Made by a program: the position numbers and the translations under genes
In this document: positions 40,449 to 49,698 of the stretch, piece after piece
Layout of the letters: each line of letters begins with the position of its first letter
Numbering within the stretch: position 1 is the stretch's first letter
NCBI GenBank assembly: GCA_030144725.1
Contig: JASKMD010000019.1
Span: forward strand, 4,806,985 to 4,870,984
Reading direction: 5' to 3'
Source: Haematococcus lacustris
Taxonomy: Eukaryota; Chlorophyta; Chlorophyceae; Chlamydomonadales; Haematococcaceae
Length of the DNA stretch: 64,000 nucleotides
The notes under the pieces: model-generated
The model's input: the letters and a program-made list of their open reading frames with translations, nothing else
Databases searched by the model: none
Told to the model about the DNA's origin: nothing

Positions 40449-40734
40449 GCCCCTCCCCTCCCCTCCCCTCCCCTCCCCTCCCCTCCCCTCCCCTCCCCTC
40501 CCCTCCCCTCCCCTCCCCTCCCCTCCCCTCCCCTCCCCTCCCCTCCCCTCCCCTCCCCTCCCCTCCCCTCCCCTCCCCTCCCCTCCCCTCCCCTCCCCTC
40601 CCCTCCCCTCCCCTCCCCTCCCCTCCCCTCCCCTCCCCTCCCCTCCCCTCCCCTCCCCTCCCCTCCCCTCCCCTCCCCTCCCCTCCCCTCCCCTCCCCTC
40701 CCCTCCCCTCCCCTCCCCTCCCCTCCCCTCCCCC
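40449..40734 (+). repeat. (CCCCT)n pentanucleotide array, about 57 units
   Basis: Pure pyrimidine on the plus strand, G4AG-type purine on the minus strand, directly following the CCCAG array through a mixed CCCGC zone (40382-40448). A homopurine-homopyrimidine tract of this length can form triplex or quadruplex DNA. Confidence 0.97.
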
Positions 40735-41704
40735 AAAGGATTCGATGAGGTATTGCGAAGGAAGCCCAGCCCAGCGGACTTCCGGTGAGTGCACATGCTC
40801 TGGTAGTGTCAGCCTAGCCTGCCCAGTTGTGGTCATGCCTGTCCTTGTTCATCTGCTTGCTGGCTGATGTTTGCTTGCAGTGGTCAACAACTGGAGCATT
40901 ACACGTGTGCTTGGTGATTGCAAGCACACAGGGTAGCGGCGTAGAGTCACAACCAACAAGGAGCCACCAAGGAGTCAACAAGGCATAACATGGATCAAAT
41001 GTGTGAGTGGCCAGCCCCAGCACATGAGTGGCCCCTAATGCCCAGCCTAACCGCAAGGATGCCTCTTGTTGGCTGCAGGTCTGATGGTCAGTCTCCTGCC
41101 CCTTGCACCCTTGCCCCTTCCCTCCCTCGTCTCACCACCACCACTCCCTCGTCTCACCACCACCACTTCCAAGTCTGCCACCCATCTACCCCCCCCTCCC
41201 CCCTTGGCGGGATGCAGCCCTTGGCCAGCAGCCTAGAGCGAGCAGCCTGGAGCGGGCAGCCTGGAGCGGGCAGCCTGGAGCGGGCAGCCTGGAGCGCAAG
41301 CCCAGCCCAGTTGGGTGCTATGGGGCAGTAACCGCAAGCCCACCCCTTGTTGTTGCAGGTTTGATGGTCACCCTCCAGCCTTTTGGCCCCTTCCTCCTTC
41401 CCTCTCCTGTCCCACCACCACCACCCCTAAGTCCGCCACCCCGTCTACTTCCTACTTCCTTAGTCTAGCCGAGTCCACCCCACCCCAACGCAGCCCAGCC
41501 CAGCCTAGCCTAGCCTAGCCCAACCTGATATGGTCCCATGGGGCATAGGCAGCAAGGCAAAGTGCTTAGCAGTCCCATGATGAGGTGTTAGCCCATAGCA
41601 AGGAGGTGCAGCCAGTCCTTGTAGTTGTGCACATAGCATAAGTGGTGTGTAAGGCGTGAGTCGCTTGTGTTGTTGTTGTTGTGATGTTGTATTGTTGTGT
41701 GGTG

Positions 41705-41820
41705 TTGTCACCTTGCATCAATGCATGTGCATCAGCAATACATGTGCATCAGTGCATCAGTGCATCAGCATCAGTGCATCAGCATCAATGCATGTGCATC
41801 AGCAATACATGTCGTTCGTA
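41705..41820 (+). repeat. GCATCAGTGCATCAGCA-type short tandem repeat
   Basis: Irregular repeats of GCATCAGTGCATCA and GTGCATCAGCAATACATG between the pentanucleotide arrays and the right subterminal array. Confidence 0.7.
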
Positions 41821-42015
41821 GCGGTGTTGCGAGGTGTTCGGGCGTCGTTGTATATACGTTGTGTAGTGGTGCTGCGAGGTGTTCGGGCGACGATGCATAC
41901 ATGTTGCAGTGGTGTTGCGGGGTGTTGCAAGGTGTATGGGCGTAACGACTCGCAGAACCTGTGCGAGGTGTTTGAGCAAGGTGTGCGAGGTGTTTGAGGT
42001 GTTGAGGTGCGCAGC

Positions 42016-42400
42016 ATGTAAACGTTGCTGCGCAGCAAGAGGTGTAGACGTTGCTGTGCAGCAAGAGATGTAACGTTGTTGCGCAGCAAGAGATGTAACG
42101 TCGCTGCGCAGCAAGATATGTAACGTCGCTGCGCAGCAAGAGATGTAACGTCGCTGCGCAGCAAGAGATGTAACGTCGCTGCGCAGCAAGAGATGTAACG
42201 TCGCTGCGCAGCAAGATATGTAACGTTGCTGCGCAGCAAGATATGTAACGTTGCTGCGCAGCAAGGGATGTAACGTTGCTGCGCAGCAAGGGATGTAACG
42301 TTGCTGCGCAGCAAGGGTATAAAGTGCAACGTTGCTGCGCAGCAAGAGGTGTCGCGTTGCTGCGCAGCGACGGATGTACCGTTGCTGCGCAGCAAGCGAT
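42016..42400. repeat. Right subterminal array of TTGCTGCGCAGCAA units
   Basis: About fifteen units in a 25-26-bp period (GATGTAACG spacer), mostly the perfect 14-bp palindrome. It mirrors the left array. Confidence 0.93.
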
Positions 42401-42553
42401 GCACTTTTCAGGACACTTTTTGTCGGGCCTTTTTCGTCGCGATGGTAGCGAGTTACAACGTAAGATTTGTACCGTTCGAACGGACTAAATGCAAGCTATC
42501 CAATGAGCTATGGTCGATCCCATCGCGACCGGTCCTTATTTATCCTGAGTGTG

Positions 42554-43158
42554 GACAGTCACCCATTACACCTGTGCTGCATAAGCTGCCCAGGCCGTGC
42601 CTATCTCCCTCCGCGGAGAGCTTCGCCAAGAAGTGGGAGCATGAGGTAAAGCATGCTCAGGAGTGCATGAGGGTGGCTCAGGACCGCCAACAAAGGTATG
42701 CGAATAAGCGTAGGCGTGATGTCACGTTCAGCGTAGGTGACAGCGTCCTGCTGAGCACCAAGAACCTGCGCAATGCACCTGGCAGAGCACGTAAGTTCTT
42801 GCCTATGTATGTAGGACCTTTCAAGGTCACAGGTAAGCTAGGTGAGGCTGCCTACCGGTTGGAGTTACCTCCCACCATGAGCAGGTTACATCCTGTGTTC
42901 CATGTGTCACTTCTTAAGAAGTACACTGGCAGCCAGGGGTTTCACCCCCCTCCTGTGATGGAGTGGCTGGAAGATGCGCCTCACTATGAAGTGCATAGCT
43001 TGTTGAGCCACAGGCAGGTACGTTTCAAGAAGCGCATGGAGTACCTGGTCAAGTGGACAGGCTACGATGATACCTACAACACTTGGGAGCCAGAGGCTAT
43101 GCTGGCTGGTGCTCCCCAGATCTTGTCTAGGTACAAGGCTGTGCATAACCTGCCTTGA
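42554..43158 (+). pseudogene. pol: Gypsy-2 pol, part 2 (integrase end and chromodomain)
   Basis: Resumes after the TG duplication: GQSPITPVLHKLPRPCL, then the integrase C-terminal region ([39 protein letters not shown]) and a chromodomain (YLVKWTGYDDTYNTWEP), stop at 43156-43158. It continues part 1 with no loss of residues other than the insertion. 43159-43357 is the 3' untranslated region with no recognised content. Confidence 0.92.
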
Positions 43159-43357
43159 TGTCAGAATGTCTCAGTGACCTATGTCACTTGGCCTGGTCCA
43201 ATGACCATGGTCCCCATGCGGCACCTTATGGTGATGCATGTGTTTCTGTGGGTGGCTGGTACCCTTATGGGTCAGCCTGTTTGTCAGTGGTCTCTATAGA
43301 CTGCGAGTCTTGGTGCTCTGGGCTACCCCAGGTACCTTGGCGGAACGGATCTCTTAA

Positions 43358-43369
43358 GAGGGGGAGGAA
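43358..43369 (+). promoter_or_regulatory. Gypsy-2 polypurine tract
   Basis: GAGGGGGAGGAA directly precedes the 3' LTR: plus-strand primer site. Confidence 0.8.
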
Positions 43370-43599
43370 TGTGACGGTGCGCTTGCGCGTATCCGTAAAC
43401 CACACTTTAGCAGAGTGACTGAGGAGGTCAATGGTGGGCTGCTACCAGCTCACCATTCGGGTTCGACTCCCGAGGGTCCCGTTCTAAACCTGGGCTCAGT
43501 TGCTGTGCGAGAGTGTGGATAGTAGAGACTGCGTTGGACATTTCTAAGTGGACATGCCGCTCACACTGTAAGATTAAAGGCAGCGGCTACGCCGTTACA
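43370..43599 (+). repeat. Gypsy-2 3' LTR, 230 bp
   Basis: TGTGACGG...CCGTTACA, same length as the 5' LTR, with the hairpin plus T-arm module unchanged although several bases elsewhere differ. Confidence 0.92.
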
Positions 43600-43601
43600 A
43601 G

Positions 43602-44101
43602 NNNNNNNNNNNNNNNNNNNNNNNNNNNNNNNNNNNNNNNNNNNNNNNNNNNNNNNNNNNNNNNNNNNNNNNNNNNNNNNNNNNNNNNNNNNNNNNNNNN
43701 NNNNNNNNNNNNNNNNNNNNNNNNNNNNNNNNNNNNNNNNNNNNNNNNNNNNNNNNNNNNNNNNNNNNNNNNNNNNNNNNNNNNNNNNNNNNNNNNNNNN
43801 NNNNNNNNNNNNNNNNNNNNNNNNNNNNNNNNNNNNNNNNNNNNNNNNNNNNNNNNNNNNNNNNNNNNNNNNNNNNNNNNNNNNNNNNNNNNNNNNNNNN
43901 NNNNNNNNNNNNNNNNNNNNNNNNNNNNNNNNNNNNNNNNNNNNNNNNNNNNNNNNNNNNNNNNNNNNNNNNNNNNNNNNNNNNNNNNNNNNNNNNNNNN
44001 NNNNNNNNNNNNNNNNNNNNNNNNNNNNNNNNNNNNNNNNNNNNNNNNNNNNNNNNNNNNNNNNNNNNNNNNNNNNNNNNNNNNNNNNNNNNNNNNNNNN
44101 N
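43602..44101. other. Assembly gap, 500 N
   Basis: Exactly 500 N, two bases after the Gypsy-2 3' LTR. The right side starts inside Gypsy-4 gag, repeating sequence already seen at 32114-32513. Confidence 0.99.
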
Positions 44102-44353
44102 CGATCCGTTGGGCGTCCGTCAGCTCGGAGATTGTGAAAAAGAGATCCACTGCGAATAGCCAAGCCGCCACGTCCGTGGTACGGCTTCCAGAGAAAGTGG
44201 CGGGTGGATTGGCACGGGGCATACGCTGCTGTGGGGCGCCGCCGGAGTGGTTTGCTGCAGGGACAGTTGCGCGAGCTGCTGTTCCAGCCGCTGGATTGTG
44301 GCCTGCTGCTCCGAAAATACGCGTTGCATCTGAGCGATCTCTTCCGCGTTCAT
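44102..44353 (-). pseudogene. gag: Gypsy-4 gag N-terminus, reversed, cut by gap
   Basis: Minus strand ATG at 44353; same N-terminus (MNAEEIAQMQ) as other copies, with the CAA and ISF variants. It ends at the gap. Confidence 0.85.
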
Positions 44354-44456
44354 GGCGGCGCGGGATTAGCGGTGAGAATGCGGAGTGGGAGAGAGGAACG
44401 GTGGAGTGGGAGAGACGAGGGAAGAGCACTGCGGTTCCCGAGAGAGAAGGCACCAA

Positions 44457-44892
44457 TGTAACGGAGATGAGACCAGGGAGCCTGTGAGGGCGGGAGAACG
44501 AGACAGGACCCGGGGTCAGATAGAGTTCTGAGCCAAGGTTACAACATAGCAGAGATGACCAACAGAGCACGGCTTACCTGTGAGGGCGGGAGAGCGAGAC
44601 AGGACCCGGGGTCAGATAGAGTTCTGAGCCAAGGTGCCTGTCTCTGCCCTCACAGAGCCTTAAGTACTCAAAACCATTCACATAGTACTAGTCATCCACG
44701 TGTAAAGGGAAAAGGTGTACGTAAACTGTGAACTTCTGTGCTCGGTGCATCCGCCTAGGTTCGGAGCACCTTGCACAGAGAACAACAGAAGCATCCACTG
44801 TAAGAAAAGAACAAGTACTCAGTTCGCTAAAGATCAGACATGCAAGTCAGTTTAAAAGATGCAAGCCGCCCATGCTGCGCATGTCCACTACA
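44457..44892 (-). repeat. Gypsy-4 LTR, complete, 436 bp, reversed
   Basis: Uninterrupted copy: TGTAGTGG...CCGTTACA on the minus strand. It defines the LTR ends and shows the empty sites of both the Helitron and Gypsy-2 (after 44499). Confidence 0.8.
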
Positions 44893-45237
44893 CGGGGGCT
44901 TAGGTGGTCTTGATTGGAGTGAGGGGGGGGGGGGGGGGGGTTCTACGTTTCAGGTCGTCTGGCTGGGCTTAGGCTCGTGTGAGTGTGGGTAGTTCTGTGG
45001 GGATGCGTAGGGCCAGGGTGGAGGGCGTTCGTGTGAGGAGTGTTTTGACGTTGTCTTGGGACGGGGTCAACCTTTGCTTGGGGTGTGTGGTCCGCTGTGT
45101 TTGGGTGGGGGGCTTGAGGTTACGTGCCGAGACGTTCGTTGTTTGGGGTTCGGGGTCATGTGTAGGGGAACCTTGTTTGTTGTAGTCTTCTCTTATCTTC
45201 TTTTCTTAAGTCACTCTATCTTTCTCTCTATCTTGTA
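44893..45237. other. Flank with poly-G run (reverse copy of 4642-4987)
   Basis: 18-nt G run at 44923-44940. No recognised coding. Confidence 0.6.
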
Positions 45238-45679
45238 ATGCTCTTCCGTGCATTTGTCATCTCCACCCTCACCACGGCCGTCAAGCGTGACTGGCATCGG
45301 GTGCGCCTGGTGGCCAGGGCAGTGGAAGACCGGCTGCAGCTGCCCTTGGCCCTGCTGGTGTCCCCCTCCCAGTCCGCTGTCATCCTGGGCAGGGACATTA
45401 GCGACAGCGTGCAGTTCCACCTAGGCCTGCTGGAGTACCTGCAGCAGCGGGGCAGCCCAGCCTGATTGTTGTTGCTGGACCTAGCGGGTGCCTATAACAA
45501 CGTGTCCTGGGGCTTGCTCCAGGAAGCAATGGAGGCCATGGGGTTCTGCCGGGAGGGGCATGTGCGCTGGGCTCAGCTGCTGCACCGGGGTGCCACGAGC
45601 CAGGTGCTGGTCAGCGGCCACCTCACAGACAGCTTCCCCCTTGCGTCAGGGATGCTGCAGGGCAGCGGGGCCTCCCCGC
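45238..45679 (+). pseudogene. LINE-M ORF2 mosaic RT fragment (copy 2), split by CACTC-2
   Basis: Same fusion as 4080-4641: STLTTAVKRDWHRV joined to RLVARAVEDRLQLPL. Has TGA in place of the Trp codon before LLLLDLAG, and AYNNVSW. It reads to LQGSGASP and is cut by CACTC-2 at the GC target; YWCIVLQP resumes after 48161. Confidence 0.87.
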
Positions 45680-45839
45680 CACTCCTACAAATTAGTCCCT
45701 GCGTTTTTCCCTGCGCTTTTGTCAACCTTGTCCAAATGGACTGAAACTTAGCCTGTTGGTAGCTTGTAATGTAAGGATTCCATCCCAAAAGAAATCAGGT
45801 CAAATAATCAAAGGCAAAGGCTGGGCGGCCCGTGGCGTT

Positions 45840-46605
45840 CACGCAGGGACGGATGCAGGAATGGAGGGGGGGGCGCAGGGACGAATGCAGGGATGGAATG
45901 GGGGACGCAGGGACGAACGCAGGGATGGATTGGAGACGCAGGGACGAATGCAGGGATGGAGGTGGAGCGCAGGGATGGACGCAGGGATGGATTGGGGACG
46001 CAGGGACGAGTGCAGGGACGAGTGCAGGGACGAGTGCAGGGATGACGGGCGCAGGGACGAGTGCAGGGACGAGCGCAGGGACGAGTGCAGGGATTGCGGG
46101 CGCAGGGACGAGTGCAGGGACGAGCGCAGGGACGAGTGCAGGGACAAGCGCAGGGACGAGTGCAGGGATTGCGGGCGCAGGGACGAGTGCAGGGACGGGC
46201 GCAGGGACGAGTGCAGGGATTGCGGGCGCAGGGACGAGTGCAGGGACGAGCGCAGGGACGAGTGCAGGGATGAGCGCAGGGACGAGTGCAGGGATGACGG
46301 GCGCAGGGACGAGTGCAGGGACGAGCGCAGGGACGAGTGCAGGGATGAGCGCAGGGACGAGTGCAGGGATTGCGGGCGCAGGGACGAGTGCAGGGACGAG
46401 CGCAGGGACGAGTGCAGGGATGAGCGCAGGGACGAGTGCAGGGATTGCGGGCGCAGGGACGAGTGCAGGGACGAGCGCAGGGACGAGTGCAGGGATGAGC
46501 GCAGGGACGAGTGCAGGGATTGCGGGCGCAGGGACGAGTGCAGGGACGAGCGCAGGGACGAGTGCAGGGATGAGCGCAGGGACCGACGCAGGGATTGTAG
46601 GAACG
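45840..46605. repeat. GCAGGGACGAGT array, left arm
   Basis: Period-10 units GCAGGGACGA, GCAGGGATGA, GCAGGGATTG in higher-order blocks of about 70-80 bp ending GCAGGGATTGCGGGC. Long open frames on both strands here are artefacts. Confidence 0.95.
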
Positions 46606-47159
46606 TGCATAATGCTTAAAGCAGTGCCTAACACGAGCATAAATAACCTTCTCTATGTTTGCTACATCCAACTACATACATCACATCCATCTACTGCGAT
46701 CATTTAGGCTGGAGGCTGGCTGCTGCATGTCAGCTGGCTCCTGCCTGTAAGCTGGCTGCCACCAAGCTGCTACGGCCTCGTGGCTGCTGATTCTGGCTTG
46801 CACCACTGCTCCATTGCCACACCACTGCCAAGAGGCTGCTGCACCCCTGCACAACAACAACATGCACACAAGGGGACATGGGCACAAGAGCACTCACCTT
46901 ACTGATGAAGGACGCACCCACGACGTTCATCTGCAATCAGGCAGGCAACACGGATGTGGTGGAACGTGACGCTATATAGATGAAGCGCGACTACCACTAG
47001 CGTCTTGGCAGCTTACAGGCAGGAGCCAGCTGACATGCAGCAGCCAGCCTACAGCCTAAATGATCGCAGTAGATGGATGTGATGTATGTAGTTGGATGTA
47101 GCAAACATAGAGAAGGTTATTTATGCTCGTGTTAGGCACTGCTGTAAGCATCATGCACG

Positions 47160-48000
47160 TTCCTACAATCCCTGCGTCGGTCCCTGCGCTCATCCCTGCA
47201 CTCGTCCCTGCGCTCGTCCCTGCACTCGTCCCTGCGCCCGCAATCCCTGCACTCGTCCCTGCGCTCATCCCTGCACTCGTCCCTGCGCTCGTCCCTGCAC
47301 TCGTCCCTGCGCCCGCAATCCCTGCACTCGTCCCTGCGCTCATCCCTGCACTCGTCCCTGCGCTCGTCCCTGCACTCGTCCCTGCGCCCGCAATCCCTGC
47401 ACTCGTCCCTGCGCTCATCCCTGCACTCGTCCCTGCGCTCGTCCCTGCACTCGTCCCTGCGCCCGTCATCCCTGCACTCGTCCCAACGCTCATCCCTGCA
47501 CTCGTCCCTGCGCTCGTCCCTGCACTCGTCCCTGCGCCCGTCATCCCTGCACTCGTCCCTGCGCTCATCCCTGCACTCGTCCCTGCGCTCGTCCCTGCAC
47601 TCGTCCCTGCGCCCGCAATCCCTGCACTCGTCCCTGCGCCCGTCCCTGCACTCGTCCCTGCGCCCGCAATCCCTGCACTCGTCCCTGCGCTTGTCCCTGC
47701 ACTCGTCCCTGCGCTCGTCCCTGCACTCGTCCCTGCGCCCGCAATCCCTGCACTCGTCCCTGCGCTCGTCCCTGCACTCGTCCCTGCGCCCGTCATCCCT
47801 GCACTCGTCCCTGCACTCGTCCCTGCACTCGTCCCTGCGTCCCCAATCCATCCCTGCGTCCATCCCTGCGCTCCACCTCCATCCCTGCATTCGTCCCTGC
47901 GTCTCCAATCCATCCCTGCGTTCGTCCCTGCGTCCCCCATTCCATCCCTGCATTCGTCCCTGCGCCCCCCCCTCCATCCCTGCATCCGTCCCTGCGTGAA
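47160..48000. repeat. GCAGGGACGAGT array, right arm (inverted)
   Basis: Inverted copy of the left array (TCGTCCCTGC units), with one extra higher-order block around 47460-47540 and a CCCAACG variant at 47482. Confidence 0.95.
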
Positions 48001-48161
48001 CGCCACGGGCCGCCCAGCCTTTGCCTTTGATTTTTTTGACATGATTTCTTTTGGGATGGAATCCTTACATTACAAGCTACCAACTGGCTAAGTTTCAGTC
48101 CATTTGGACAAGGTTGACAAAAGCGCAGGGAAAAACGCAGGGACTAATTTGTAGGAGTGGC

Positions 48162-48285
48162 TATACTGGTGCATCGTGCTCCAGCCCACAGCCTGCTGGC
48201 AGACCCGTCCCACGGTCTCAGCACGTGGATCATTACCGACCCCACCGCCACCCCCTTTCGAGGCGTTAGCCCGCGGCTGCAAGCT
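48162..48285 (+). pseudogene. LINE-M ORF2 fragment continuation (copy 2)
   Basis: YWCIVLQP followed by HSLLADPSHGLSTWIITDP and SPRLQA, then the joint with antisense NADH-GOGAT. Continues 45238-45679. Confidence 0.8.
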
Positions 48286-48742
48286 CGAAGGGCAGCTTGG
48301 GGCGCTCGCTCATGGCTGCCAGCGCGGCGTCATTGCCCATGCTGCCCAGCGGCTCAGCTCCGCTGCGGGCCATGGGCAGCAGCAGCAGCTCCAGCGCCTC
48401 ACGGGTGAACCTGCAGCCAGCCAGCCAGGCAGGCAGGGGGCAGGGGGCAGGGGGGTGGCTGGTAGGCAAAGGGCTGGTAGCTGGCAGGCAGGCAGGCATG
48501 CGGGCAGGCAGGCAGCCTTGCACCTTCCCCCCACCTTCCCCCCACCTTCCCCCCATCTATCCCCCACCTTCCCCCCACCTTCCCCCCACCTTCCCCCCAC
48601 CCACTCACCCAAAGACCTTCAGGGGGGTCAGGATGGACAGCAGTGCCTCCCCTGCTGCTGCGCTGCTGCTGCTGCTGCTGCCGGCTGCCAGCGCCTGCGC
48701 CTGGGCCTGGGCCTCAGGGGAGCCGGCCAGCAGGTGGGCCAT
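48286..48742 (-). pseudogene. Captured NADH-glutamate synthase fragment (copy 2)
   Basis: Reverse of 3612-4079: exon 2 at 48286-48410, intron 48411-48608, exon 1 at 48609-48742. The intron minisatellite has a TCTATCCCCCA variant unit and fewer repeats than copy 1; exon 1 has one more AGC codon in its Ser/Ala run. Same boundary with LINE-M sequence as copy 1, so capture occurred once. Confidence 0.82.
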
Positions 48743-49351
48743 GGGGATGAGGGGGCCCGGGTGGCGCAGGGCGCCCAGGTGGCCCAGCAGCGGCAGCAGC
48801 TCAGCCCTACCTCCCGGGACCCTAACCCTGCCTCAGCTGCTGCCGCCCCCCTCCAGCGCACCTCAGATGGGGGTGGCACAGCTGGGGATGAGGGGGCCCG
48901 GGTGGCGCAGGGCGCCCAGGTGGCCCAGCAGCAGCAGCAGCAGCACAGCCCTGGGGTGGGAGCGGGGGCGGGGAAAGAGGCTGTAGCGGGGGCAGGGGAT
49001 GAATCAGGGGCTAGAGGGCCAGGGCTCAAGGGTCTCAGGATCCACCCGTCTGCTCCGCCCCGTGGAAGGCCTTCCCGGTTCAATAGCTCTTGGGGCCCAG
49101 CTACAGCAGAGCTTTCTGGGGGGACTCCGTGGCTGGGCCCGTCCTGGGCTGCCCGGGTGTGCTCAAGGGGTGAGTCAGCGCAACCGGGGGAGAAGGAAGC
49201 GCAGGGTCTGTCGCCGAGCAGCCCAGCCGCCCCCACCACTGGTCAGGGTCCCGCGAGTCGGCCTTTCCAGCTTGGCGGTGCAGCAGCTCCTACACGAGGC
49301 AGGAGGTCCCTTCTTCCCCGCATGGACATGACCAACTCCACCGGAGGTAAG
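48743..49351 (+). pseudogene. LINE-M ORF1 fragment (copy 2)
   Basis: Reads GDEGARVAQGAQVAQQ twice, APLQRTSDGGGTAG, then PGVGAGAGKEAVAGAGDESG and KGLRIHPSAPPRGRPSRFNS, and ends FQLGGAAAPTRGRRSLLPRM and NSTGGK at the copia insertion. Gives about 350 bp of ORF1 (49000-49260) that copy C has lost. Confidence 0.65.
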
Positions 49352-49600
49352 TGTTGTGAATCATGCCCCGGTGCAGATCCTATCTTGCACCGGTGATAGG
49401 TCCAGCTGTCCAGCTTCTGAGTGACTCCGAGTGACAGTTGGTATTTAGCGTGGTGACAGGCTTGTAGTAGGCACCCTCGTCTGGTGTCTCGTCTGTCCCA
49501 CGCTCTTCTACAGGTATGAGAGCTTGCCTCTGTGCCATGATCTGGGCTCTCGCTGTAATAACCCTCGTCTGGTGTCTCGTCTGTCCCACGCTCTTCTACA
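49352..49600 (+). repeat. Copia 5' LTR, 249 bp
   Basis: TGTTGTGAATC...CTCTTCTACA. CCGGTGCA...TGCACCGG forms an 8-bp stem hairpin at 49370-49395. TGTAA at 49554-49558. A 40-odd-bp segment ending CTCTTCTACA is present twice, the first followed by GTATGAG. Confidence 0.95.
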
Positions 49601-49614
49601 GGGTTATGGGCCCA
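49601..49614 (+). promoter_or_regulatory. Copia primer-binding site, complementary to initiator tRNA anticodon arm
   Basis: GGGTTATGGGCCCA is the exact complement of TGGGCCCATAACCC, the anticodon stem-loop segment of eukaryotic initiator tRNA-Met. Drosophila copia is known to prime from a half-molecule of that tRNA. Confidence 0.8.
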
Positions 49615-49698
49615 CAGCACAACTGCTGTGCGTGGATCTAACGACACCACGACGTGCAACACGTAAGTTGCTTTAGGGTCAATCGCTGCCGCACTACT

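Larger units (their letters stand above)
37646..42551. mobile_element. CACTC-1: non-autonomous DNA transposon, TIR CACTCAGGATAAATAAGG
   Basis: Perfect 18-bp terminal inverted repeats. Target duplication TG (37644-37645 and 42552-42553); removing the element and one TG restores AACTATGGACAG, the in-frame NYGQ of integrase, matching Gypsy-3. CACTC ends with a 2-bp duplication suggest the CACTA/EnSpm (CMC) superfamily. Subterminal arrays of TTGCTGCGCAGCAA occur at both ends, typical of CACTA elements. The interior (38.6-42.0 kb) is low-complexity and I see no transposase. Candidate splice-like repeats GTGAGTGCACATGC (39490, 40786) and CAGGTYTGATGGTCA (41090, 41359) are scattered inside. Confidence 0.85.
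32514..43599 (+). mobile_element. Gypsy-2: Ty3/gypsy chromovirus with two LTRs, split by CACTC-1
   Basis: LTRs at 32514-32743 and 43370-43599, both 230 bp. Without the 4906-bp CACTC-1 insertion and one TG the element is about 6.2 kb. Order: LTR, primer-binding site, gag, UAG, protease, RT, RNase H, integrase, chromodomain, polypurine tract, LTR. It inserted in the Gypsy-4 LTR after AGAAC (32509-32513); only AG follows the 3' LTR before the gap, consistent with a 5-bp AGAAC duplication. Confidence 0.93.
45680..48159. mobile_element. CACTC-2: giant palindromic (foldback) element
   Basis: 2480 bp. TIR CACTCCTACAAATTAGTCCC. Target duplication GC (45678-45679, 48160-48161); the empty site CCCCGCTATACTGG is at 57427-57441. 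The two arms, about 1.07 and 1.14 kb, are near-perfect inverted copies around a spacer of roughly 260 bp (about 46755-47012). Each arm holds the TIR, a short unique part, an array of GCAGGGACGA units and a second unique part (GTGCATAATGCTT to AGCCAGCTGACATG). The left arm is missing one array subunit present in the right. No coding region. Same termini class as CACTC-1. Confidence 0.88.

Noticed and set aside
39783..40836. Long open frames of 260-330 codons on both strands (Pro-Ser-Pro-Ala-Gln and Gly-Arg-Gly-Gly-Glu repeats)
   Set aside because: They are translations of pure pentanucleotide arrays without stops in any frame; no start context or homology.
38600..42000. A multi-exon gene inside CACTC-1 suggested by recurrent GTGAGT and CAG sites
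   Set aside because: Putative exons are short, low-complexity and show no domain; I could not connect frames across them.
43513..44570. Open frames crossing the second N gap
   Set aside because: Same reason; they join a Gypsy-2 LTR to reversed Gypsy-4 sequence.
45795..48042. Open frames of about 290-330 codons in both orientations (Cys-Arg-Asp-Glu, Thr-Arg-Pro-Cys and Val-Pro-Ala-Leu repeats)
   Set aside because: Artefacts of the GCAGGGACGA array inside CACTC-2.
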